Shown here in pieces: positions 25,431 through 33,739 of a stretch of 64,000 nt of DNA. Source of the stretch: Planomonospora sp. ID67723 (GTDB taxonomy: Bacteria; Actinomycetota; Actinomycetes; Streptosporangiales; Streptosporangiaceae); NCBI RefSeq assembly GCF_015711605.1, contig NZ_JABTEZ010000001.1, positions 248,001 to 312,000 on the forward strand, given 5' to 3'. The notes under the pieces were generated by a model that saw only the letters and a list, made by a program, of their open reading frames with translations, searched no databases and had not been told where the DNA came from. Each line of letters opens with the position of its first letter. The stretch's first letter is position 1. The position numbers and the translations under genes are program-made.

Positions 25431-28400
25431 TCCTCCACCTCCACCCACATCCACCCGGACCCGTCCGGCCGGAGCCGCACGACGCGGGTGGTCCGCCGCT
25501 CGACGGGCACCCAGCCGCCCGCCCGCTCCGGCCGTGACGCGGAGACGGGTTCCGGAACCGGCTCCGGCGCAGGCCGCCGTGCGGGCTGTGGCGGTGGCCG
25601 TCGCTCCGGCTGTGGCCGCGGCGGCTCCGGACGCGGTACGGCCCGCGGCTGCGGCACGGGCTCCGGAACCGGTGCGGCCGGCGCGGGCTCCCGGTGATGC
25701 GGCGGACCGGTCACCGGCGGGGCCGCAGGGACGACCGGGGACACGATCGGCGGAACGATCGGGGGGACGACCGGGGGCACCACCGGGAGAGCGGCCGTCA
25801 CCTCCTCGATCGGCTCCGTGACGGGTTCCGGGTGTCCGGTGATCGGCACGATCGGCCGGCTGTCCTGGCGGTGTACCGGCGGCTCCAGCTGGTCGATGAG
25901 ATGGCTGCTGACCACCGGGGCCCGTTGTGCGGGCGCGGGGTCCCGCGGGACCGGGGGGACCGGCCGGGCGGGAGCCGCGGGAAGGGGCGGCCGTGCCCGT
26001 GCCGCGGAAACGGCCGGCGCTACCGGCTCCGAGGGGCGGGCGGGAGCCGGAGACACCTGTGGAGCCGGAGCCTGCGGAGCCGGAGACACCTGGGGAGGCG
26101 GAGCGGGCGGCGCAGGCCGTACCGGGTGCTGAGGTGCAGGCCGTACCGGAGCGGGCGGCGCAGGCCGTACCGGATCCGGGCCGGCCGGGAGCGGCGGCGG
26201 GGAGGGCTGCTCCTCGTCCTCCTCGGCCCAGTGCCAGCCGGGGCCGTTCAGATTGGGCTTGACCACCTTCTTGCGCTTGCGCGGCGGACCCTGCGGGCCG
26301 GCCGGTGCGGCGGGCGCCCGGCCGGGCTCGGGCGTGGCAGGGGGCGCGGGGGCGGGTTCCGGGGAGGGCCGGGTGGGGCCCGAGGCCGGAGGGACCGGCG
26401 GCGGGAAGTCCAGCGGAGGCCGGGGGTAGGGGTTCGACCGGTGCTGGCGGGAGGAGGGCTTCGGCGGAGCCGGGGCGCCGTTGGGGGCGTGCGGAGCGAA
26501 GACGCCGCCGGTCGCGGGAGCGGCCGAACCGTTCGCGACGGGAGGACCGGCGACCGGGGGGACGCCCGCGCCGTTCACGGCCGGAGGAACGCCCGCGCCG
26601 TTCACGACGGGAGGACCGGCGGCCGGAGGGGTGGCGGGCACGCCGGTGACCCCGGGAGGCGAGGCGCCGTTGGCGGACGCGGGTGCGGGACGGTCGCGGG
26701 GTGCGGGGGCCGGTTCCTCGGCCCACTGCCAGCCGGTGCCGTCGGGAGTGGCCCGGATCACACGGACCGGCGCCCCGGTCGCCGGGCGGGGCGGTTCGGG
26801 GGCGGGGACCTGCGGAGGACGTGACGGGGTCTCCGGGCGGCGCGGTCGGGCCGGGGCCTGGTGGGGCGGCGTCTCCGGCCGGGAGCGGCGGGCCGGGACC
26901 TCCGGGCGCGGTGCGGGCGCGGCGGTCTCCTGGCGCGGTGCGGAGGCGGTCCCGGCGGAGATCTGCGGGGTGGGCGAGGAAGCCGTCAGATGCCGGGAGG
27001 CGCGGTGCGAGCCGACGGCGCCGCCCTCGCGCTCCACCGTCACGTAGGTGCCGCCGGGGGGGAGCTCCCCGACGGGGTTCAGATCGCGTTCCCGGATCTC
27101 GATGCGCCGGTGGAAGCCCTTCAGGGCGTCCGGGAGCCACCAGTTGGCGTTGCCCATCAACCGCATGGTCGCGGGCACCAGCAGCGCCCTGACCAGGGTC
27201 GCGTCGACCACGATGGCCACGAACATGCCGACGCCGAGCATCTTCACGATCGTGATCCCGGCGGTGGAGAAGGCTCCGATGACCACCAGCAGCAGCAGGG
27301 CGGCGCTGGTGATCACCCCTCCGGTCCTCTCCAGGCCGGCCGCGACCGCGGCGGTGTTGTCCCCGCTGCGCAGCCACTCCGCCCGGACCCGGCTGAGCAG
27401 GAACAACTCGTAGTCCATGGAGAGGCCGAACACCACCGCCAGGATCAGCACGGTGATGGTCGCCTCGATGCTCCCGGTCGGGGTGAATCCGAGGAAGTCC
27501 GCCAGGTTCCCGTCCTGGAACGCCCAGACGATCACGCCGAAGGACGCGCCCAGCGAGAGCACGTTCATCAGGATCGCCTTGACCGGCAGCACGATCGAAC
27601 CGAACGCGGCGAACAGCAGCAGCCCGGTCATCAGGCAGACGACGAGCGCGGTCCACGGGAGCGTGGCGGTGAGGCTGGCCTCCAGGTCGAGCTGGGCCGC
27701 GGTGGGGCCGCCGACGACGACGTCCTGGAAGTTCGGCTCCCGGGTGAGGTCGCGGATCTCCTCGACCAGTGCGCGGGCCTCGTCCGACATCGGGTCCCTG
27801 TCGTAGCGGACCGCCAGCCGTACCGCGCCGTTGTTCTGCGAGACGCCCGTGACGTCGACCCCGGTGACGTGGTCGAGCCGCTTCAGCCGGTCCATGAAGG
27901 GCTTGACGTCCAGCGGGCCGACCTCGGTGACCGGGGTGATCCCGGAGTCGCCGACCCCCACCGGACCGATGCGCCCGCCCACCTCCGAGGTGAGCGCCCC
28001 CGGCGCGGTGGCGGTCATCGGCCCGACCAGGTCGCGTTCGACGAGCACGATGACGTCGATGGGGGCCATGGCGTTCCTGGCGAAGTCCCGGTCGATGCGC
28101 TCGGCGACCTGACGGCTCTCGAACCGGTCGGGCAGCACCCGGTGGTCCACGCTGCCGAACCGCACCCCGGTGAACGGCGCGGCCAGCGCGAGCAGCAGCA
28201 CGCTGACGCCGACCAGGTAGAGCACCGGACGCCGCATCACGCTGGAGGCGATGGCGTGCCAGGTCCCGCCCCTGCGGGTGCCGAAATCGGGGGCGATCCT
28301 GATCGCGTCCACCTTCGGGCCCAGTACGGCCAGCAGCGCGGGGAGCACGACCAGCGCCGCCGCCATCGCGACCAGCACCACCGCCGCCGCGCCCAGCCCG

Positions 28401-29311
28401 ATCGAGCGCAGGAACATCTGCGGGAACAGCAGCAGCCCGCAGAGCGAGGTCGCCACGGTCAGCCCGGAGAAGGCGACCGTGCGCCCGGCCGTCGCCATGG
28501 TCCGCACGACCGCCGTCTCCACCGGCGCTCCCCGGCGCATCTCCTCGCGGAAGGCGTTCAGCACGAAGAGGGAGTAGTCGATGGCCAGGCCGAGGCCGAG
28601 CATCGTGACGACGTTCAGGGAGAAGACCGAGACCTCGGTGACCTCGGTGAGCAGCCGGAGCAGCGCGAGCGCGCCGATCACCGCGAGCAGGCCGACGACG
28701 AGCGGGAGGCCGGCGGCGACCAGGCTGCCGAAGACCAGGACCAGCAGGACGAGCAGGACCGGCATCGAGATCGCCTCGGCCTGCTGCAGGTCGAGGCCGG
28801 TCTGCGTGTTGAGGTCCTTCAGCAGCGGGATGCGCCCGCCGACCTGGACAGTGTACCCGGCGGGGGCCTGCCGGAGCCGGTCCTTGATCGCCTCGTAGCC
28901 GTGTCGTGCGGTGATCTCCCCGCCGCGCAGGCTGACCAGCGCGTAGGTGGAGTGCCTGTCGGTGGAGACGAGTTCCCCGGCGTCGGTCGTCCAGTAGGTG
29001 GAGAACTTTCCGACGTGCTCGGACGGCAGCGCCTTCAGAGCCGCGTGCACGGCGTCCCTGAACCGGTCGTCGTCGGCGTCGATCTTCGGGTTGGTGTAGA
29101 GCACGACCACGTCCGGCGAGCTGCCGCCGAACCACTTCCCGCCCCACTCCGCCGCCGAGGTCGACTCGGCTCCCGGATCCTCGAACCCGCCGTCCGCCAT
29201 CCGGCCGAACAACCCCAGCCCGAAGTAGCCGGCCAGGACCGCGAAGACCGTCCCGAGCACGAGCAGGGACCAGCGGCCCCGGTAGACCATCCGCCCAAGC
29301 GACTCGAACAT
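25427..29311 (-). CDS. MmpL-family RND lipid transporter with a ~555-residue Pro-rich tail
   Basis: 1294 residues. Residues 1-735 form an MmpL/RND transporter: an N-terminal membrane segment, an extracytoplasmic domain, a TM bundle with GLAIDYSLFVL, a second extracytoplasmic domain and a TM bundle with GLSMDYELFLLS. The Asp-Tyr pairs match the proton-relay pairs known from MmpL3. From ~740 to the end a Pro/Ala/Arg-rich, probably disordered cytoplasmic tail follows. It carries three short motifs: DGTGWQWAEE near 855, NGPGWHWAEE near 1025 and DGSGWMWVE at the very C-terminus. The ATG overlaps the FAAL stop (TGATG). Role by family: moving a lipid or glycolipid across the membrane. Confidence 0.93.
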   Translation of the reverse strand: MFESLGRMVYRGRWSLLVLGTVFAVLAGYFGLGLFGRMADGGFEDPGAESTSAAEWGGKWFGGSSPDVVVLYTNPKIDADDDRFRDAVHAALKALPSEHVGKFSTYWTTDAGELVSTDRHSTYALVSLRGGEITARHGYEAIKDRLRQAPAGYTVQVGGRIPLLKDLNTQTGLDLQQAEAISMPVLLVLLVLVFGSLVAAGLPLVVGLLAVIGALALLRLLTEVTEVSVFSLNVVTMLGLGLAIDYSLFVLNAFREEMRRGAPVETAVVRTMATAGRTVAFSGLTVATSLCGLLLFPQMFLRSIGLGAAAVVLVAMAAALVVLPALLAVLGPKVDAIRIAPDFGTRRGGTWHAIASSVMRRPVLYLVGVSVLLLALAAPFTGVRFGSVDHRVLPDRFESRQVAERIDRDFARNAMAPIDVIVLVERDLVGPMTATAPGALTSEVGGRIGPVGVGDSGITPVTEVGPLDVKPFMDRLKRLDHVTGVDVTGVSQNNGAVRLAVRYDRDPMSDEARALVEEIRDLTREPNFQDVVVGGPTAAQLDLEASLTATLPWTALVVCLMTGLLLFAAFGSIVLPVKAILMNVLSLGASFGVIVWAFQDGNLADFLGFTPTGSIEATITVLILAVVFGLSMDYELFLLSRVRAEWLRSGDNTAAVAAGLERTGGVITSAALLLLVVIGAFSTAGITIVKMLGVGMFVAIVVDATLVRALLVPATMRLMGNANWWLPDALKGFHRRIEIRERDLNPVGELPPGGTYVTVEREGGAVGSHRASRHLTASSPTPQISAGTASAPRQETAAPAPRPEVPARRSRPETPPHQAPARPRRPETPSRPPQVPAPEPPRPATGAPVRVIRATPDGTGWQWAEEPAPAPRDRPAPASANGASPPGVTGVPATPPAAGPPVVNGAGVPPAVNGAGVPPVAGPPVANGSAAPATGGVFAPHAPNGAPAPPKPSSRQHRSNPYPRPPLDFPPPVPPASGPTRPSPEPAPAPPATPEPGRAPAAPAGPQGPPRKRKKVVKPNLNGPGWHWAEEDEEQPSPPPLPAGPDPVRPAPPAPVRPAPQHPVRPAPPAPPPQVSPAPQAPAPQVSPAPARPSEPVAPAVSAARARPPLPAAPARPVPPVPRDPAPAQRAPVVSSHLIDQLEPPVHRQDSRPIVPITGHPEPVTEPIEEVTAALPVVPPVVPPIVPPIVSPVVPAAPPVTGPPHHREPAPAAPVPEPVPQPRAVPRPEPPRPQPERRPPPQPARRPAPEPVPEPVSASRPERAGGWVPVERRTTRVVRLRPDGSGWMWVEVED

Positions 29312-31092
29312 CAGGCCCCGGCACCCGCCACGGCGCTCTCCGCGGCGTCGTTCCCCGCGACGGCCCCTTCGGGGCGTCCCGCCCCCGCCGTACCGAAGAC
29401 CCCGTCCAGGTACGCCTGCGCGCACGCGCGCCGGGCGATCTTCCCGCTCGACGTGCGCGGTACGGCACCGGCCTCGGCCAGCAGGAACTCGTGCAGGCTC
29501 AGGTCGTGGTTCTTCGCGACGGCGGCCCTGACCCTGGCCTCGACCTCGGCCGGGTCCCGGCCCGCGGCCTTGCGGGAGCGTTCGGCCACCACCACCAGCC
29601 GCTCGGTCTCCTCACCCGGCACCGCGAACGCCGCCACGTGGTCCCGGCGGACGGCGGCGTCGGCCTCCTGCACGGTCACTTCCACATCCTGTGGATAGTG
29701 GTTGCGCCCGTCGACGATGATCAGGTCCTTGATCCGTCCGGTGATGTAGAGCTCGCCCTCGTGGATCACGCCCAGGTCCCCCGTGCGCAGCCAGGTCCCC
29801 TCCTCGCCCTCCAGCACGTTGCCGAAGGTCTCGGCGGTGCGCTCCGCGTCGCGCCAGTAGGCCCGCGCCACGTTCGGCCCGCGCACCCAGATCTCGCCGA
29901 CCTCCCCGTCCGGCCTGACCGTGCCGTCCGCGGCCACGACGACCACGTCCTGACCGGTCGGCACCCCGCAGGAGACCAGCTCGCTGGCCCGCGGGTGCCC
30001 GCCGTACGCTCCGCCGACCGGTACGGCCCGCCCGGCGGTGAGCTCGTCCCGGTCGAAGACGGTCACCCGCGCGGGCAGGTCCCGGTCCATCGCGGTGACG
30101 AAGACGGTCGCCTCCGCCAGGCCGTACGCGGGGGTGTGCGCCTCGGGCCGGAGCCCGCACACGGCGAACTCCTCGGAGAACCGGTTGATCGTGCTGCCCC
30201 GGAGCGGCTCGGCACCGTTGAGCATGACCGTGACCCCGGACAGGTCGAGCGTGGCCTTCTCCTCCTCGGTGACCCGGCTCGCCGTGTACTCGTAGGCGAA
30301 GTTGGGGCCGCCGGTGAACACGTCGTCGTACGCGCTGAGCATGCGCAGCCACCGGACCGGGTGCATGACGAAGGCCACCGGGTCCATGAACACCGCGTGG
30401 TTGCCGCCGACCATCGGCGCGGCGATCGTCGCGATCAGCCCCATGTCGTGGAAGAGCGGCAGCCACAGCGCCGCCGTGGACGTGCGGGGCGTGGCGCGGA
30501 AGGCCTTCCAGAGCTGCTCGGCGTTGGCGGTGAAGTTTCCGTGGGAGATCTCGACCCCGGCGGGGGCGCGGGTGGAGCCCGAGGTGTACTGCAGGTAGGC
30601 CAGATCGCCGGGACCGACCGGCTCGGGCTCCCACTCGTCGGCGAGCAGGCCGGAGACCGTGTCCAGGGTGACGACCGCCTTGGGCCGGGGTGCGGGGCAC
30701 CCGTCGATGAACGCCCTGACGCTCTCCAGCGCGGAGCTCGTGGTGAGCACGCAGACCGGGTCGGCGTCGGCGTAGGCCCGGATCAGCCGATCGGCGTGGC
30801 CGGGCAGGTCGGGGGCGAACAGCGGCACCGCGATCACCCGCGCGTACATCGCCCCGAGCATCGCGACCACGTACTCCAGCCCCTGCGGCGCCAGGATCGC
30901 CGCCCGCTCCCCGGGCCGGGCCACCTCGCGCAGCCGTACGGCCAGCGCCCTCGCCCTGAGGTCGGCCCCGGCCCAGGAGAGCGTGTTCCGGGTCCCCTCG
31001 GGGGAGTCCGCGTAGTCCAGGAAGGTGTAGGCCGGGGCGTCCGGGATCTCCCTCGCCCACCGCGCGACTCGGACGATCAGCGGCTCGCTCAT
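29311..31092 (-). CDS. Fatty acyl-AMP ligase (FadD32-like FAAL)
   Basis: 593 residues of the adenylate-forming superfamily. Motifs: YTSGSTRAPAGV (169-180, ATP loop), LFHDMGLI, MLNGAEPLR, AYGLAEATVFVTA, and TWLRTGDLGVIHEGELYITGRIKDLIIVDGRNHYP, with a C-terminal PRTSSGKIARR lysine. The FHDMGLI and NGAEP motifs are characteristic of FAALs, which make acyl-AMP and pass the chain to an ACP rather than to CoA. The expected acceptor is the N-terminal ACP of the PKS. Alanine/glycine-rich tail. It leads a run of four genes that overlap end to start, and is divergent from the IclR-type regulator. Confidence 0.95.
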   Translation of the reverse strand: MSEPLIVRVARWAREIPDAPAYTFLDYADSPEGTRNTLSWAGADLRARALAVRLREVARPGERAAILAPQGLEYVVAMLGAMYARVIAVPLFAPDLPGHADRLIRAYADADPVCVLTTSSALESVRAFIDGCPAPRPKAVVTLDTVSGLLADEWEPEPVGPGDLAYLQYTSGSTRAPAGVEISHGNFTANAEQLWKAFRATPRTSTAALWLPLFHDMGLIATIAAPMVGGNHAVFMDPVAFVMHPVRWLRMLSAYDDVFTGGPNFAYEYTASRVTEEEKATLDLSGVTVMLNGAEPLRGSTINRFSEEFAVCGLRPEAHTPAYGLAEATVFVTAMDRDLPARVTVFDRDELTAGRAVPVGGAYGGHPRASELVSCGVPTGQDVVVVAADGTVRPDGEVGEIWVRGPNVARAYWRDAERTAETFGNVLEGEEGTWLRTGDLGVIHEGELYITGRIKDLIIVDGRNHYPQDVEVTVQEADAAVRRDHVAAFAVPGEETERLVVVAERSRKAAGRDPAEVEARVRAAVAKNHDLSLHEFLLAEAGAVPRTSSGKIARRACAQAYLDGVFGTAGAGRPEGAVAGNDAAESAVAGAGA

Positions 31093-31184
31093 GCTCGGAG
31101 GTCCCCTCGCCGGAGTACAGGGACCTAGCAACCTACGGCAGGTGATCCGCGTAGTTCTTGCCAAACACCTGCACATTCCTCGTC

Positions 31185-31200
31185 GCCGGTTATTACCGGC
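31185..31200. promoter_or_regulatory. Palindrome in the FAAL/IclR divergent region
   Basis: GCCGGTTATTACCGGC has perfect six-base arms around four A/T bases. It lies between the divergent FAAL operon and the IclR-type gene and is a candidate operator for that regulator. Confidence 0.5.
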
Positions 31201-31287
31201 ATGACAACTGACAATCGGCCGGTCAGACGGCCGTCTTCCGTCGTCCTCGATAATCAGGAGCATGCGCCACACCCCTGGGACGTCCTG

Positions 31288-31920
31288 ATGGCGGCCGAGT
31301 CCTCGCAGACCCTCGAACGCGGCCTGCGCCTGCTCCGCCTGCTCGCCGACGGCCACCGGGGGCGCACCCCCACCGAGCTCGCGGCCGAGCTGGGGCTGAG
31401 CCGGCCTGCCGTCTACCGGCTGCTCACGACCCTGCAGGACGGGGGGTTCGTCCGCCGGGACGGCGAGGGCCGGGCGCATCTCGGCTTCGGCGTGCTCGTC
31501 CTGGCGCGCGCCGTCCATCCCCTGCTCCGGGAGGGGGCGCTGCCCGCCCTGCGCCGGCTCGCCGAGGAGGTCGGGGCCACCGCCCATCTCACCATCGCCG
31601 AGGGCGACGACGGGCTCGCGGTGGCGGTGGTCGAGCCCTCCTGGACGGACATGCACGTCGCCTACCGCGAGGGTTCCCGGCACCCCCTGAGCAGGGGCGC
31701 CGCGGGCCTGGCCATCCTCGCCCTCCGCGAGGGCCGTACCGGCTACGTCGCCACCGAGGGCCAGCTCCAGGAGGGCGCCCACGGCATCGCCGCTCCCGTC
31801 CCGGGCCTCCCCTGGCTCGAGGCCTCCGTCGGCGTCATCTCCTTCACCCCCCTCGATCCCGCCGACGTCGGTCCCCTCATCACCGCCGCCGCCGGATCCC
31901 TCTCGCTCTCCCTGTCCTGA
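31288..31920 (+). CDS. IclR-family transcriptional regulator
   Basis: About 210 residues from ATG 31288 (MAAESSQTLERGLRLLRLLADG, a typical IclR beginning). An in-frame ATG at 31201 would add 29 residues and cannot be excluded. The winged helix-turn-helix reads RTPTELAAELGLSRPAVYRLLTTLQDGGFVRRDGEGR; the C-terminal effector domain includes LRRLAEEVGATAHLTIAEGD and SRGAAGLAILALREG but is shorter than usual. It diverges from the FAAL-MmpL-MFS-GT operon, so it is the best candidate for cluster regulator. Confidence 0.88.
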   Translation: MAAESSQTLERGLRLLRLLADGHRGRTPTELAAELGLSRPAVYRLLTTLQDGGFVRRDGEGRAHLGFGVLVLARAVHPLLREGALPALRRLAEEVGATAHLTIAEGDDGLAVAVVEPSWTDMHVAYREGSRHPLSRGAAGLAILALREGRTGYVATEGQLQEGAHGIAAPVPGLPWLEASVGVISFTPLDPADVGPLITAAAGSLSLSLS

Positions 31921-32012
31921 CCCCGCTCCGTTTACCACCGGCGCCCGTGGTAGATCGTCCGCGGATTCTCCGATGGGACAGGCATGGATCTTCGGCGGAT
32001 CGACCACGACCG

Positions 32013-32150
32013 TCGGCAGGATGACCACGCGCCCATCGGCAAACTGCGCACTGTCTTGTCGGCAATCTGCGCATGCGATCATCGGCAAATTGCTCGTGAT
32101 CTTATCGGCAGATTGCGCACAGACACAGCGGCAAATCGCCGATCCAGCGA
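32013..32150. repeat. Six iteron-like 23-bp direct repeats
   Basis: The element CGGCA recurs at 32014, 32037, 32060, 32083, 32106 and 32129, exactly 23 bases apart each time. The better-conserved core of units 2-5 is TCGGCAAAYTGCGC; the first and last units are degenerate. A 23-base period is not a multiple of three, so the array is not coding. It ends 11 bases before the start codon of the DUF4143 ATPase and must overlap its promoter. Confidence 0.85.
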
Positions 32151-32160
32151 GGATGGGAGG

Positions 32161-33408
32161 ATGCGGAGAGCCATCGACTACCGTCCTCGTAGGGCCTTCG
32201 ATCTTGTCACGGAAGCGCTCCTCGACACGCGCGTCGTCGTCGTCAACGGTGCCCGCCAGGTGGGAAAGAGCACGCTCGCCGAACTCGTCGTCCGGGAGCA
32301 TCCCGATGCAGCAGCCAGGTTCCTGGACCACCCTCTGACGCGCAGCGCGGCGGTGGAAGACCCGATCCGGTTCATCGACCACGACGGACTGATGCTCATC
32401 GACGAGGTTCAACGCGTTCCAGATCTCTGGCTTGCCATCAAGTACCTGGTCGACCGGGACCCGCGCCCGGGGCGGTTTCTCCTGACGGGGTCCGCACGGC
32501 TACTCAGCCTGAGCAGTCTGCCCGACAGCCTGCCGGGCAGATCTGAGACGATCGAGCTCTGGCCGCTCTCCCAAGGAGAGATCGACGGCGAACCGGACGG
32601 CTTCGTTGATGCAGCGTTCACGCACGGCGCCGACCTCCGGGCGGAATCCCAAGACCTGCGCCGGAAGGACTACCTGACGAGAGCGGAACGAGGGGGGTTC
32701 CCCGAAGCGGTCCAGCGGGAAACACCGCGGCAGCGTCATCGTTTCTTCCAGAACTACATCGACGATCTCATCTCGCATGATGTCAAGCAGGTGGCGGACA
32801 TCCAGCGCGCCGGAGACATGCGGCGGCTGATCTCGCTGCTCGCGGCTCAGACCGGAGGGCTGCTGAGCGCCAACCGACTTGCCAACGAACTGGGCATCGT
32901 TCGCTCAACCGTCCAGAGATATCTGGAGATTCTAGAGACGATCTATTTGATCCGCCTCATCCCCGGATGGTCGACCAACGCGACCACCCGTGCGCTGGCG
33001 ACTCCCAAAGTCACCTTCATCGACACCGGCCTCGCCGCCCACCTCACCGCAGGACCGCTGGCGGACCTCTCCGTCGGCGGACTGGTAGAGAATTTCGTGC
33101 TCGGCGAGATCGCCCGGCAGCTCTCATGGTCTGACCTCGGAGCGAGCATCTATCACTATCGTGATCGCGATAAACACGAGGTCGACGCGATCATCGAGGA
33201 CAACGCCGGCCGAGTCATCGGCATCGAGGTGAAAGCGTCGGAGACCGTACGATCTGCAGACTTCAAGGGACTGCGTCTGCTCCAGGGCCGTCTTGGATCA
33301 CGGTTCCTGGCGGGGTTCGTCCTGCACTGCGGGTCGCAGTCGCTGAGCTTCGGAGACGGCCTCACCTGCCTTCCCATCTCCGCCCTCTGGACCACCCCGC
33401 GCCCGTAA
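32161..33408 (+). CDS. AAA_14/DUF4143 ATP-binding protein
   Basis: 415 residues from ATG 32161 with GGGAGG directly upstream. Walker A is GARQVGKST (30-38) and Walker B GLMLIDEVQRVP. A helical and winged-helix middle (LLSANRLANELGIVRSTVQRYLEILETIYL) leads into the C-terminal DUF4143 region with FIDTGLAAHL and a PD-(D/E)xK-like core (HEVDAIIE then GIEVKAS). Such proteins are scattered through bacteria as ATPases of unclear role, often on mobile or defence-like patches. Codon use is less GC-biased than in neighbours. The six iterons in front suggest self-binding regulation. No partner toxin or nuclease gene is adjacent. Confidence 0.88.
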   Translation: MRRAIDYRPRRAFDLVTEALLDTRVVVVNGARQVGKSTLAELVVREHPDAAARFLDHPLTRSAAVEDPIRFIDHDGLMLIDEVQRVPDLWLAIKYLVDRDPRPGRFLLTGSARLLSLSSLPDSLPGRSETIELWPLSQGEIDGEPDGFVDAAFTHGADLRAESQDLRRKDYLTRAERGGFPEAVQRETPRQRHRFFQNYIDDLISHDVKQVADIQRAGDMRRLISLLAAQTGGLLSANRLANELGIVRSTVQRYLEILETIYLIRLIPGWSTNATTRALATPKVTFIDTGLAAHLTAGPLADLSVGGLVENFVLGEIARQLSWSDLGASIYHYRDRDKHEVDAIIEDNAGRVIGIEVKASETVRSADFKGLRLLQGRLGSRFLAGFVLHCGSQSLSFGDGLTCLPISALWTTPRP

Positions 33409-33441
33409 CCCGTTGCCGGTCCGCCGCCACCGATCCGCCCA

Positions 33442-33637
33442 TCAGGAAAGCGGCTCGAGAAACTCCAGGCGGTTGCCGTGGCAGTCCTCACTGTGGAAGC
33501 GGCGCATACCGGGGATGTCGCCGGCGAAGGCGCCCGGGTGGCCGGCGTCGGTCAGGCGGCGGGCCCAGGCGTCGAGGTCGTGGACCAGGAGGCCGGGGTT
33601 GGCCTTGCGGGCAGGTCAGTTGCACATGATGCAGCAT
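33442..33637 (-). pseudogene. VOC/glyoxalase-family gene with internal deletion
   Basis: On the minus strand the 3' part reads RKANPGLLVHDLDAW, then PGMRRFHSEDCHGNRLEFLE, ending at TGA 33442-33444, the end of a vicinal-oxygen-chelate enzyme. Just upstream, an ATG at 33637 reads MLHHVQLTCP, a normal beginning for the same family, but in a different frame; about 50 codons between are gone and the join shifts the frame. In the frame of the 3' part the only nearby ATG (33627) meets TGA after three codons. So this is a remnant. An operator-like palindrome lies in front of the old start. Confidence 0.75.
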
Positions 33638-33653
33638 CACGACTCCCCACCTC

Positions 33654-33671
33654 TATCTCGATATCAAGATA
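33654..33671. promoter_or_regulatory. AT-rich near-palindrome upstream of the VOC remnant
   Basis: TATCTCGATATCAAGATA is palindromic except for one mismatched pair and lies 17 bases upstream of the degraded VOC start. It resembles operators of MarR- or PadR-like repressors. The base composition is strikingly A+T rich for this genome. No cognate regulator gene is adjacent. Confidence 0.5.
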
Positions 33672-33739
33672 TTTGATGTGGTGATATCAGGGAAGCGGGT
33701 ACGGCCGGGAGCCGCGGGGTGCGGCCCCCGGCCGTGCGG

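Noticed and set aside
26861-29698. 945-codon plus-strand ORF opposite MmpL
   Set aside because: Gln/His/Asp-rich antisense frame without domains.
32013-32150. CRISPR array at the 23-bp repeats
   Set aside because: Units are contiguous with no unique spacers of 25-40 bases, and no cas genes are present; iteron-like repeats fit better.
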